Below are positions 1-9,121 of a stretch of 64,000 nucleotides of DNA, one piece after another. The position numbers were made by a program, and so were the translations under genes. The notes under the pieces were generated by a model. It had not been told where the DNA came from and did no database searches. It worked only from the letters and a program-made list of their open reading frames with translations. How positions within the stretch are numbered: position 1 is the stretch's first letter; every line of letters starts with the position of its first letter. The stretch is from Zanthoxylum bungeanum (taxonomy: Eukaryota > Streptophyta > Magnoliopsida > Sapindales > Rutaceae), in the NCBI GenBank assembly GCA_019454045.1, contig SKCR01015045.1:24247-88246 (forward strand), read 5' to 3'.

Positions 1-54
1 ACTCCCAACCGGGCCGCGAGCCCGGAACATCGTCGTCCATTTCTGTGTCCTACA
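1..54 (+). repeat. 3' end of O1 5' LTR
   Basis: The stretch ends in CCTACA and matches 9068-9121 with two substitutions out of 54. It contains a small GGGC-CGCGA-GCCC hairpin. The reverse complement of the same end opens the solo LTR at 11645. Confidence 0.9.
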
Positions 55-56
55 GT

Positions 57-74
57 CTAGCGACTCCACTGGGG
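57..74 (+). other. Primer-binding site of O1
   Basis: Two bases after the LTR end is TAGCGACTCCACTGGGGA. Tat/Ogre-type elements usually show TGGCGACTC-type sites here, generally described as complementary to a tRNA-Arg 3' end. This copy has A for the expected G at the second base. The tRNA assignment rests on family knowledge, not on a search. Confidence 0.7.
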
Positions 75-1839
75 ATAGAGAATCGGCCCCGAAATAATAT
101 CTGTAATGTTTGTGATTTGTGTTTTAAATTAACCATGTCTACTGTGGGTTTAGGAGTTTAATCAAAGGTATTTTTAAGGGTGGGTAAGTTTGGTGTCTTC
201 CCTCATTCACTACCTTTCTATAAGGAAAAGCTGTGAAGGCACCTAGATAATCATTTACTCGTAACCTGTTGTGATGGACTAATTTGGAGGACTCGTTGTT
301 TATTCCTGTCACCAATCGATAAGAGCCTAAGAGGCTAAGGTACTTAAGAGAGCCTGCTCCACCCTCCATCCGTGGAATCTACAACGGGAAATCCATTTGA
401 CAGTCAGTCACACACCATAACTCGTTGGCACGTACCGTAAGGTATAAAAAGGGTGCGCTCATTTGGTCGCTCGAACCCTTGAGTGGGGAGTCCTAGTTGT
501 GAGCAAACCTTCGTCAGTAGGAGCCTTTGTTTACATTCTTTTAAACATGCATGTGAACCCTAGTTGTATGACCCATAGAAATCATTTCTCTTATGCTTGT
601 GTTTGGGACCATCGTTATTTGGATTCAATTGGACATTTTGTCAAGAGATATGAACTAGTTGGGCCATTTAAACTGGAACGAGTTCGTGTCCTTTGATAAT
701 TGGGCCAAAAGCTTCTAAAATGTCGATGGGCCATTTTGTGTTCAGGCCTCTAATTATTTGAAGTCGTTTAGCCATGTTATCGTAAAAGTATAAACTTGTT
801 GGGCCTTTTCAACTGGGACAAGTTTGCACCGCGCAATGATGTGATTGAATGCTTTAAAATGATGATAGGCCAACTTATATATGTATTTTCCGCATCACAC
901 GCATCTCAAGCATTTCATGCATACACGCATCATGTTAACCCTTTTGTGTCTTAAAAGCCATCATAGATATCCGTTGGGTTAAGAAAAAGAAGTTAGAGTA
1001 TTGCTTGGGAAGATTCAATTCATCAGTAGGTTCATCGCCAAATTGGGAAACAAGTCAGTGAGACTACCAGATTTAGGAGAGAATGAGTTCACCGAGTCGA
1101 TCGATGTAAGCAGATTGAAGCTGCACTTTACTTGAAGGAAAGAAGACTGAGCAGTCACCAAGGAAATTGGCGGAAGGCCTAACCCAACGGGATAGGAAAC
1201 ATATATATGCATACACGTAACGCACTTGCAATTCTTGTGTTTGTCCTATGTTTGCAGGTTTTAAACAGATGGGAAGAACTAGCAGGAGGAAACACATGGC
1301 GCCAAGGAGCACAATGAGAGTCTCACCCATCAAGAACAGGGAGTATCTCCACACATGTATACGTATACATTACATGCACACGTCTTAATTCTATTGTTTT
1401 GTATTCGCAGGTTTTAAAGAATAAAAAGGGAAAGCGGCAAAGATCAAAAGGTGGCACAAGCACTGAGGACGACATTGAAACCACATTGACAGATGGATTT
1501 CGGTCATGTCTGGCTGAAGACGATGGATTTAGCGCTAGCAGGGAGGCAACCCATGCACTTTGTTGCAATTTCTATTTTCATGTTTTGTGTATACATGTTG
1601 TAGAATTTTTAATTTTGTGTGTTATTTTTGTAGGTAAAAGCACAGACGGAGCATTTTAAGACGGAAGGAATGGTGTTTGGGCAATCACAAAGATGGGAGC
1701 TAATTCATTAGTGGTGGCTGAGTAAAGAAAGAATTCTTGAGACGCATCCTAATGAATTTATACCAAGCGAGTGGCGTATTGAGTACACAATTCTGTTGCC
1801 TTAATTATTGCTTTTCCTTTGTTGTTTTTTTTATTATTT
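75..1839 (+). other. O1 leader region, no gene recognised
   Basis: No convincing coding sequence. The phrase 'TTGGGCC, about ten bases, aactgg(g/a)ac(a/g)ag' occurs twice (about 658-690 and 799-833), which suggests an old internal duplication. From about 1200 to 1640 three modules recur: a TGCATACA-rich stretch, then a T-rich run, then an intron-acceptor-like end (tttGCAG, tcGCAG, tttGTAG), followed by short purine-rich stretches. They resemble exons and introns of a captured gene, but the peptides are not recognisable. Confidence 0.5.
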
Positions 1840-2050
1840 TCGTAGACAGGATCTCAGACTTTTTGACCTTTCATGACTTGTTGTGGTGGACAGGATCCAT
1901 AATTTTTTGACCTTTTAGGACTTCTTTTGGTATTCTTTTATTTTCGTGGATAGAATCCACGACTTTTTGATCGCTCACGATTTCTTTTGTTGTTTTCTCT
2001 TATTATCGTAGACAGGATCCAGAGACTCTTTGACTTCTCACGACTTCATG
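1840..2050 (+). repeat. Degenerate ~65-75-bp direct repeats upstream of the LOG copy
   Basis: About four imperfect copies of a phrase running 'gtagacaggatcc..gactttttgacc..tcacgacttc'. Each carries GGATCC or a close variant followed by a gacTTTTTGA box. They end about 70 bases before the TATA-like sequence of the LOG copy. Their function is unknown. Confidence 0.65.
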
Positions 2051-2116
2051 TGGTTTAGCTAACCGTCGTTCTGTGAAAGATATTAGTGCAATTATTACTC
2101 ACCCCTTTTCAGGTTC

Positions 2117-2123
2117 TATAAAT
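2117..2123 (+). promoter_or_regulatory. TATA-like box upstream of the LOG copy
   Basis: TATAAAT lies 59 bases before the LOG start codon, followed about 20-30 bases later by a CT- and CA-rich stretch typical of plant transcription starts. If it is the native promoter, DNA rather than mRNA was captured, which conflicts with the lack of introns. It could be chance in AT-rich DNA. Confidence 0.4.
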
Positions 2124-2181
2124 TCAGCTCAACATTCTCTCCTCAACATATTCAAATATACATCCAAGTAAAAGAGAGAAA

Positions 2182-2834
2182 ATGGAAGCAACTTCACAGC
2201 AGCGATTCAAGAGAATTTGTGTTTTCTGTGGATCCAACACTGGCAATAAATCGGAATTCATGGAAGCTGCTAAGGAATTGGGGCGAGTCATGGCTGAGAA
2301 AAATATACACTTAGTATATGGCGGTGGCAATCTTGGGATAATGGGAAGCATTTCAAAAGCCGTTCAGGAAAGTGGCGGTCATGTTTAGGGAATCATTCCA
2401 AAACCTTTGGCGGACGAACAATTAATTGGACCAACAAATGGAGATGAACGCATCGTATCAGGTATGTCTGAACGACTCCATGAAATGATCAATACTGCTG
2501 ATGCGTTTATTGTGTTACCAGGTGGACTTGGTACCCCTGAAGAAATATTCACCGTAGCATCATGGGCGCATTTAAACATTCATCGGAATCCCATTGGGAT
2601 ACTCAATGTTGAGCATTTCTTCGATTTTCTGTTTGTATTTCTCGCGGAAGCCAAGAGACATGAGTTCGTCACCAAATATGTGAAGATATTTTTCTTGACT
2701 GCGACAAGGCTGAAGAGTTGATTGACCAGATCATAGCCTTTGAACCGAAGCTCGACCCCATTCTCTCCAAATTGGACTGGACAGATAGCGATCGTGGCAA
2801 GAAGTGTAGATTGGACATTGATCTTAATCGGTGA
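2182..2834 (+). pseudogene. LOG-like: LOG-type cytokinin riboside 5'-monophosphate phosphoribohydrolase, broken copy inside O1
   Basis: LOG enzymes release active free-base cytokinin from its riboside monophosphate in the cytosol or nucleus. This copy reads RICVFCGSNTGNK near the N-terminus, the nucleotide-binding YGGGNLGIMG, then ADAFIVLPGGLGTPEE, which contains the family signature PGGxGTxxE with its catalytic glutamate. The start at 2182 gives the usual N-terminus, and total length is about 217 residues, normal for the family. Two defects break it. A TAG at 2386-2388 stands where a leucine codon is expected. A one-base loss near 2700 moves the last 44 codons (2703-2834) into another frame. 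Those codons still encode a conserved tail containing KLDPILSKLDWTDSDRGKK, so the damage looks recent. I see no intron in the 653 bases, although LOG genes usually have several. The conserved NLIGPTNGxE-type region is LIGPTNGDE here. Confidence 0.93.
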
Positions 2835-3771
2835 TGTTTCCTGCTGACCAGGTATTATAGACATGAGACATATTTGAAAGTTTGTGCTCTAGTTTAATTG
2901 TAAAAATAAAAAAAAAATATGAGTGAGAGAAGTCTTTGACATATGTCCGGTGATGACATTGTTTGCTGAAAGGAGAAACCTTAGAAACGATAAGTGCGAG
3001 ACGTGCTCTCGTCCGATATTCTGAATGGATTGATCTTAGCTAGACTTGTGAGCACTTGATTACGGGATCCTAGCAGTAGAAGCCTGAGTGCTTGGCAAGG
3101 TGACTAGTTGAAGAGATTGGATTGGTGAATGACCGTTTACCTGGAAGTCCACCCTGGTTTACTGATGCTATGATATATGATATGGTTGAAAAAAAAAAGT
3201 CTCTGAAATAAAAAAGAAAAGAAAAAAAAATAGACCACCTATAACCGATAAGCGTGAAGCTACCCATCGGCGAGTATTAGGACCACCATGAGGAGAAATG
3301 CTACCTTAAAGGGTAGGTGTGTCAGAAAAAGAAAAGAAAAAAAGAAAATTCAAAATGAAAAGAAAGAGACAAAAGAAAAAAGACGAAGACAATATCATGT
3401 TGAGTACGCTGAAGTAATCACAAAACGTGATTAAGACATCCAGGTTGGTTAGACCCACTGGTTCGATTCTCCAAAGCAAAATCATCGAGTTGGCCCACTT
3501 AAGGAACAAGCTGCGAAAGAGCCTTAGCACACACACACACTAGGAGTCTAGTTCAGATCACTTATTCAGACGATCGAAGTTGAGTGTATCAAGTACTTTG
3601 AAGGTTCTCTGGTTTTGACACAAAGCATTCGTTGAGGACGAAAATATGTTTAGCTATTAAGATTGTCTCGCGGGAGCAATATAGTATGTTGAAATAAATC
3701 ATTTGCATCATTATCAATCTTTGCCGGGTACGGCACTCTGCGGGTTGAGGCCCACATCACTATCAGTCTTT
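2835..3771 (+). other. O1 spacer after the LOG copy; no gene
   Basis: About 70 bases after the LOG stop an A-rich run (2901-2919, with ten consecutive As) could be the remnant of a poly(A) tail from a captured mRNA. Beyond it are several A/G-rich runs (3188-3230, 3325-3385) and a short CA repeat at 3529-3540. No coding sequence is recognised. The array phrase 'TTTGCCGGGTA(C/T)GGCACTC' already appears at 3720-3788. Confidence 0.6.
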
Positions 3772-4145
3772 GCCGGGTATGGCACTCCAGGGACGAGGCC
3801 CATACCAGTATCAGTCTGGGGGCGAGGCCCATATCACTATCAGTCTGGGGGCGAGGCCCATATCAGTATCAGTTTGGGGTGATGCCCATATCAGTATCAG
3901 TTTGGGGCGAGGCCCATATCAGTATCCGTCTGAGGGCGAGGCCCATATATCAGTCTGGGGGCGATGCCCATATCAGTATCAGTCTGGGGGCGAGGCCCAT
4001 ATCAGTATCAGTCTGGGGGCGAGGCCCATATCAGTATAAGTTTGGGGCGAGGCCCATATCAGTATCAGTTTGGGGTCGAGGCCCATATCAGTATTAGTTT
4101 GGGGCGAGGCCCATATCAGTATCAGTTTGGGCCGAGGTCCACATC
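3772..4145 (+). repeat. Tandem array A, ~27-28-bp unit
   Basis: About 13 units of the form 'GGCGAGGCCCATATCAGTATCAGTTTGG'. Units vary between 'tctggggg' and 'tttgggg' endings and some are shortened. The reading frames stay open simply because the unit lacks stops, so the predicted repetitive peptides are not genes. The same array returns at 5465-5934. Confidence 0.95.
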
Positions 4146-4179
4146 AGTATCGTTTGGGGATGAGTCTCGAAGGTCGAAG

Positions 4180-4345
4180 CCCATAGCAGTACAGTTCGGG
4201 AATAAAGCCCACATTCAGCACAGTTCGGGAATAAAACCCACATTCAGCACAGTTCGGGAACAAAGCCCACAGTTAGCTCAGATCGGGGATAAAGCCCACC
4301 TTCAGTAAAATTCAGAAACAAAGCCCATCGGTATCGGTTTGGGGG
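4180..4345 (+). repeat. Tandem array B, ~30-bp unit
   Basis: About five diverged units of 'AGCCCACATTCAGCACAGTTCGGGAATAA'. It is related to array A through the shared 'gcccaca..cag' phrase, so it probably derives from the same ancestral unit. Confidence 0.8.
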
Positions 4346-4454
4346 CGAGGCCCACATCAGCATCATGCATCCATGCATACATGCATACATATCACATACA
4401 TACAATTTTTATTTTGTTCGCAGGATTGTAGCGGTAAAGACCATCTCATCAAGT

Positions 4455-4905
4455 AACAGATGCCGAAAATGGTGCTCCAAAATGGAGCACACACAACAGA
4501 TGCCGAAAACGGCGCTCCAAAATGGAGCACACACACAACAGATGCCGAAAATGGCGCTCCAAAATGGAGCACACGCACAACATATGCCAAAAATGGCGCT
4601 CCAAAATGGAGCACACACAACAGATGCCGAAAATAGAGCTCCAAAATGGAGCACACACACAACAGATGCCGAAAATGGCGCTCCAAAATAGAGCACACAC
4701 AGAATAGATGCCGAAAATGGCGCTCCAAAATTGAGCAAACGCACAACAGATGCCGGAAATGGCGCTCCAAAATGGAGCACACACAACAGATGCCGAAAAT
4801 GGCGCTCCAAAATGGAGCACACGCACAACAGATGTCGGAAATGGCACTCCAAAATGGAGCACACACACAACAGATGCCGAAAATAGCGCTCCAAAATGGA
4901 GTACA
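4455..4905 (+). repeat. Tandem array C, ~41-bp unit with a palindrome in every unit
   Basis: About eleven units of 'ACAGATGCCGAAAATGGC' followed by GCTCCAAAATGGAGC and a short CA run. Most units contain the inverted repeat GCTCC-aaaat-GGAGC, so the transcript would form a row of small hairpins. Period varies between 40 and 43 bases with the length of the CA run. Just before it (4363-4424) is another TGCATACA-rich stretch ending in ttcGCAGG. Confidence 0.95.
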
Positions 4906-4934
4906 GTTCGAAAATAGACCATTGTCTCATCACT

Positions 4935-5125
4935 CACCGAAAATGGCACTCCGGGTATGGAGACACATTATCGATTTTGCCAAGTACGGCACTCCGGGTA
5001 TGGAAACATCAGATCAGTTTTGCCGGGTACGGCACTCCGGGTATGGAGACACAGTATCGGTTTTGCCAGGTACGGCACTCCGGGTATGGAGACACAGTAT
5101 CAGTTTTGCCGGGTATGACACTCAG
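4935..5125 (+). repeat. Tandem array D, ~43-bp unit
   Basis: About four units of 'GGCACTCCGGGTATGGAGAC' followed by 'acagtatcagttttgccgggtac'. The CTCC..GGAG inverted repeat resembles that of array C, so C and D may share an origin. Confidence 0.9.
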
Positions 5126-5464
5126 GGTTGAGGCCCACATCATTATCAGCAGTTTGGGGATGCTTCCCAGGTTGAAGCCCACATCATTATCAGCAGTTTG
5201 GGGATGCGTCCCAGGGCCGAGGCCTACATCACATCAGCATCAGTTGCGGGGATGAGTCCCAGGGTCGAGGCCCACATCGCATCAGCATCAGAGTCAGGGA
5301 TGAGTCATAGGGCCGAGGCCCACATCGCATCAGCATCAGTGTCAGGGATGAGTCCCAGGGCCGAGGCCTACATCACATCAGTATCATTCCCAGGGCTGAG
5401 ACCCATATCATCATCAGTATCAGTTGCAGGGATGAGTCCCAGGGCCGAGGCCTACATCACATCA
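5126..5464 (+). repeat. Tandem array E, ~50-60-bp unit
   Basis: About six units built on 'GATGAGTCCCAGGGCCGAGG' and 'CCTACATCACATCAGTATCA'. The unit is a longer variant of array A with the inserted phrase 'gggatg(a/c)gtcccag'. Confidence 0.85.
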
Positions 5465-5934
5465 GTATCAGTTTGGGGCGAGGCCCATATCAGTATCAGC
5501 ATGGGGGCGAGGCCCATATCAGTATCAGTGTGGGGGCGAGGCCCATATCAGTATCAGTCTGGGGGCGAGGCCCATACCAGTATCAGTTTGGGCGAGGCCC
5601 ATATCAGTATCAGTTTGGGGCGAGGCCCATATCAGTATCAGTTTGGGGTGATGCCCATATCAGTATCAGTTTGGGGCGAGGCCCATATCAGTATCCGTCT
5701 GAGGGCGAGGCCCATATATCAGTCTGGGGGCGAGGCCCATATCAGTATCAGTTTGGGGCGAGGCCCATATCAGTATCAGTCTGGGGGCGAGGCCCACATC
5801 AGTATCAGTTTGGGGCGAGACCCATTTCAGTCTGGGGGCGAGGCCCACATCAGTGTCAGTCTGGGGGCGAGGCCGACATCAGTGTCAGTCTGGGGGCGAG
5901 GCCCACATCAGTACCAGTTTAGGGTCGAAGACCC
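5465..5934 (+). repeat. Tandem array A', second copy of the 27-28-bp array
   Basis: About 17 units identical in type to 3772-4145. The irregular run at 5641-5740 (gtgatgcccat, then tccgtctgagg, then catatatcagtctg) reproduces the run at 3870-3960. A block of array A was therefore copied as a unit, not just expanded in place. Confidence 0.93.
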
Positions 5935-6605
5935 ACTACATCATCAGTTCGAGGGCGAGGTCCCTATTGTCAGCGGTGTTAGGTCGAGTTGTCCAGGGTC
6001 GAGGTGCCCCCGTTGTCGGTTGTAGTTCCGGGTCGAGGTGCCCACTACATCATCAGTTCGAGGGTGAGGTCCCTATTCTCAGCGGTGTTGGGTCGGGGTG
6101 CCCAGGGTCGAGGTGCCCCCGTTGTCGGTTGTAGTTCCGGGTCGAGGTGCCTAGGGTCGAGGTGCCCACTACATCATCAGTTCGAGGACGAGGTCCCTAT
6201 TGTCAGCGGTGTTGGGTCGAGGTGCCCCCGTTGTCGGTTGTAGTTCCGGGTCGAGGTGCCCACTACATCATCAGCTCGAGGGCGAGGTCCCTATTGTCAG
6301 CGGTGTTGGGTCGAGGTACCCCCGTTGTCGGTTGTAGTTCCGGGTCGAGGTGCCCAGGGTCGAGGTGCCCACTACATCATCAGTTCGAGGGTGAGGTCCC
6401 TATTGTCAGCGGTGTTGGGTCGAGGTGCCCCCGTTGTCGGTTGTAGTTCTGGGTCGAGGTGCCCAGGGTCGAGTTGCCCACTACATCATCAGTTCCAGGG
6501 TCGAGGCCCACCTTTTGTCAGCGGTATTGGGATGTGTCCCAGGGTCGAGGCCCCCGTTGTCGGTTGCAGTTATTGGGATGCGTCCCAGGATCGAGGTCCA
6601 CTGCA
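5935..6605 (+). repeat. Tandem array F, ~90-110-bp unit
   Basis: About six units of 'CACTACATCATCAGTTCGAG', 'GGCGAGGTCCCTATTGTCAG', 'CGGTGTTGGGTCGAGGTGCC', 'CCCGTTGTCGGTTGTAGTTC'. Some units carry an extra 'cagggtcgaggtgcc'. The open frames through it are a by-product of the repeat. Confidence 0.93.
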
Positions 6606-6722
6606 TCATCAGCTCAGCGGAGCAGCAGGCAAGTCAGGTGGAAGCTGGTGAGCCAGGTAAGTAAAAATGCGTTGCATAACTTTGATAGGATTGTCACAGT
6701 TACACATTACACAAGTCCCATC

Positions 6723-6736
6723 AAAGTGGGGGCGAC
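6723..6736 (+). other. Polypurine tract of O1
   Basis: AAAGTGGGGGCGAC lies directly against the TGTAGG start of the 3' LTR, as expected for the plus-strand primer. Confidence 0.75.
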
Positions 6737-9121
6737 TGTAGGCTCTGCAATTTTGCATGTAAGTCCCAATGATGAGTCTCGAATGGAGACACTACCTTTT
6801 TAGTTACGGAAGACGCGGAAAGCGGTCGTCGGAAGGGAAGGGCCAAGAATTGGCATTTTTGTTGGATTCGATTCGCTCGTTCAAGCTTCGGGTTCGCTCG
6901 TTCGGTCTCAATTTTAAAATCACCCTCGGCCCATTCCTCACAATCCCCTACACACGCGAAACCAATTCCTTCACAAACCATTCCTTCACAAACCAAACAA
7001 ATACTAAACAACAAATAGCCAAACACAACAGACAAAAACCATGCAACCACCCTCCAATAACCCTAAAAAACCAATAAACCTCACGACAATTCACAAACCA
7101 CTCATTCACTACCCATAAACAAAACATCTCATGCAAACACTAACCACCAAATCAACAAACCAATGTCACCCATTCCTACACCCATACACATCCAATTGCC
7201 AAGCATTATTCCCCTCACCCATGCACCCTTCATGCAAATCCATACCACCCATGACCACCCTCCAGACCACCCATGCTTCACGTGAATAAAGAAAACCAAT
7301 GCAACACCCAATAATAAACAAACACCCATACCACCCATAACCACTCATACAAACACCCATGCCATACCCATAAAACCACCCATGCCGCCCCTCTTTCCCT
7401 CTCTGACTTCAAAAAAACAACAACCATATAAGCCTACCATCTACACGCACAGGGGGGATCTCAGACAGCATCCATGCACCCTAACAAATAAACCCTTCTG
7501 AACATCTCTCAACTCTCGGCCATTACTCCTCCTTCACTGCCCAGAACCAGCACCATTCAGCCCTCAACCAGGCCTCAATCTCACGCCAACAACCCCTGAA
7601 ATCCAGCACCACTTCACGTAAAAAAAATAAGACGGCACACACTCACCTTGCCTCTTCACACTTAGCCTATCACAAAGCCATCACACATCCATTTGACAGC
7701 CCCTAACTTCTTTGCATCTCACGCCTACTGCCCCTCCTCACTGCAATCCCTTCCCTCGTTCACAGCCAAGACTCACGCAAGCAACAAAGAACCATCATCA
7801 TCAAGACGATAACAACCCCTGCAACCTTGCATCTCACGGCCACTCTCTCATAAACTCTATTCAACGTACAGCCCTGCACTCACCTTCAAGAGCCACCTAA
7901 ACACTCATTCAAAACCTAAGCCTCTGCGCCACCTGCACCTTAAAATGCCCTCGCAGCCCACTGCTACTGAAACCATAAGCTACAAAGGTCACAGCTCGCC
8001 ACTACCCCCTTCACACCGTGAACCCTAATGCCTTGCACGTTTAACACACCTTAAACTATTCCTTACACTGCCACACACGTCCTTCATCAACAACCCACCT
8101 TCATGTGACACCCTGCACTGCAACAGACTTCACGCACATAGCACTCCATCCAGTAACCCTACTTCACGTATAGCCTTCACGCCAAACAGCCCAGAAATAA
8201 CCCAAAATTGGCCCCCAAATCAACCTTAAATAGTAGCCAAAACCGAGATAAAAAGTCCCCAAAAACAGCGAAAATAGTGAACCTGAGAAAACAGCAAAAC
8301 AGCGGACCCATGAAAATAGTGGGAACGATAACCCTTCTGACACTGTGGAACGCACTCCCGGAAAGCGACTTAAAAGGTAAGACCTGAGGGCACCCTTTTA
8401 TTTATTATCCTTTATTTTTAGTTATTTTATTATTTTATTTCGCATTAGTATTATGAATTGGTGCATGATTTGATTTCCGGGTGAACGGAGCATGTGTTCT
8501 CTCTTGTGGTATATCGGATGGAAACCCGGACGTAAATTCTGTAGCCAAATCCGAATGGACGGTATTGCGGTTTGCACTCAGGATACAATGCCACGTATCA
8601 CTTGAGAGACACACGTATTTCGTTTCGTCCAAACTTGTATTTGCGCATGATTAGGTTGCTAGTATGTTATTTATTTCTTAAGCATGATTAGGTCGTTATT
8701 ACGTTATTTCCCTACATATGTTATAGTTATTTACTTCGCAATAGGAGTTTTATCTACGTTTGCTTAGGTTGTTATTTAGTTTTCATGTTTGATAATTATC
8801 ATGTTCGTTGTGTGATATTGTATGTTTGCCTTTATGAACGTGAACTAGATCTAGGTTAATCTCGGGCATGTATGTTGTGTAGACTTGGTTAAATTATTAC
8901 ACGAATCCGTTCATTACAAGTGGCATAAGTAAGGGACCATTCCGAACCCAACGGTTTGAGGTCTTCCCTTGCGAGGGGTGAGTGCGGCCTTAAATCATTT
9001 TCCCGGTTCACACCGGGTGGCGACTCCATTTTATTTCTCTAGTTTAGTCCCCCGCGGGCTACTCCATACTCCCAATCGGGCCGCGAGCCCGGAACAGCGT
9101 CGTCCATTTCTGTGTCCTACA
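6737..9121 (+). repeat. O1 3' LTR
   Basis: The 2385-bp LTR starts TGTAGGCTCTGCA and ends GTGTCCTACA. About 6950-8330 is strikingly rich in C and A on this strand and poor in G. A T/A-rich stretch follows at 8395-8460. The same LTR type, reversed, forms the solo LTR at 11645-14140. No coding content. Confidence 0.92.

Larger units (their letters stand above)
1..9121 (+). mobile_element. Non-autonomous Tat/Ogre-like LTR retrotransposon O1 carrying a LOG copy (left end off-window)
   Basis: The last 54 bases of a 5' LTR start the window and recur at 9068-9121 with two mismatches. A primer-binding site follows the first copy, and a purine-rich tract precedes the 3' LTR (6737-9121). The 6.7 kb between them contains no Gag, protease, reverse transcriptase or integrase that I can recognise. 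It holds leader sequence, a broken LOG gene and long tandem arrays. Tat-lineage gypsy elements are known for variable tandem arrays between pol and the 3' LTR, and that is the basis of the lineage call. It would need enzymes in trans, so it is non-autonomous. The target-site duplication cannot be checked because the 5' end is outside the window. The sequence after it (9122 on) appears to be the interior of gypsy LTR G1. Confidence 0.85.

Noticed and set aside
2182..2834. LOG copy as a working gene
   Set aside because: An in-frame TAG and a one-base frameshift remove the catalytic half from the first frame. The second part from 2407 lacks the nucleotide-binding N-terminus.
4363..4949. Minus-strand open frames of 160-174 codons with Cys/Phe-rich repeats
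   Set aside because: Shadows of the 41-bp array, open in three frames.
3772..5934. CRISPR-like array
   Set aside because: Units are contiguous with no unique spacers of even length, and the DNA is a plant nuclear retroelement.
3770..6664. Long overlapping open frames encoding repetitive peptides rich in GEAHISISLG or SRCPGSRCPL-type phrases
   Set aside because: They follow from tandem units without stop codons, are open in several frames at once, and have no start context or known domain.
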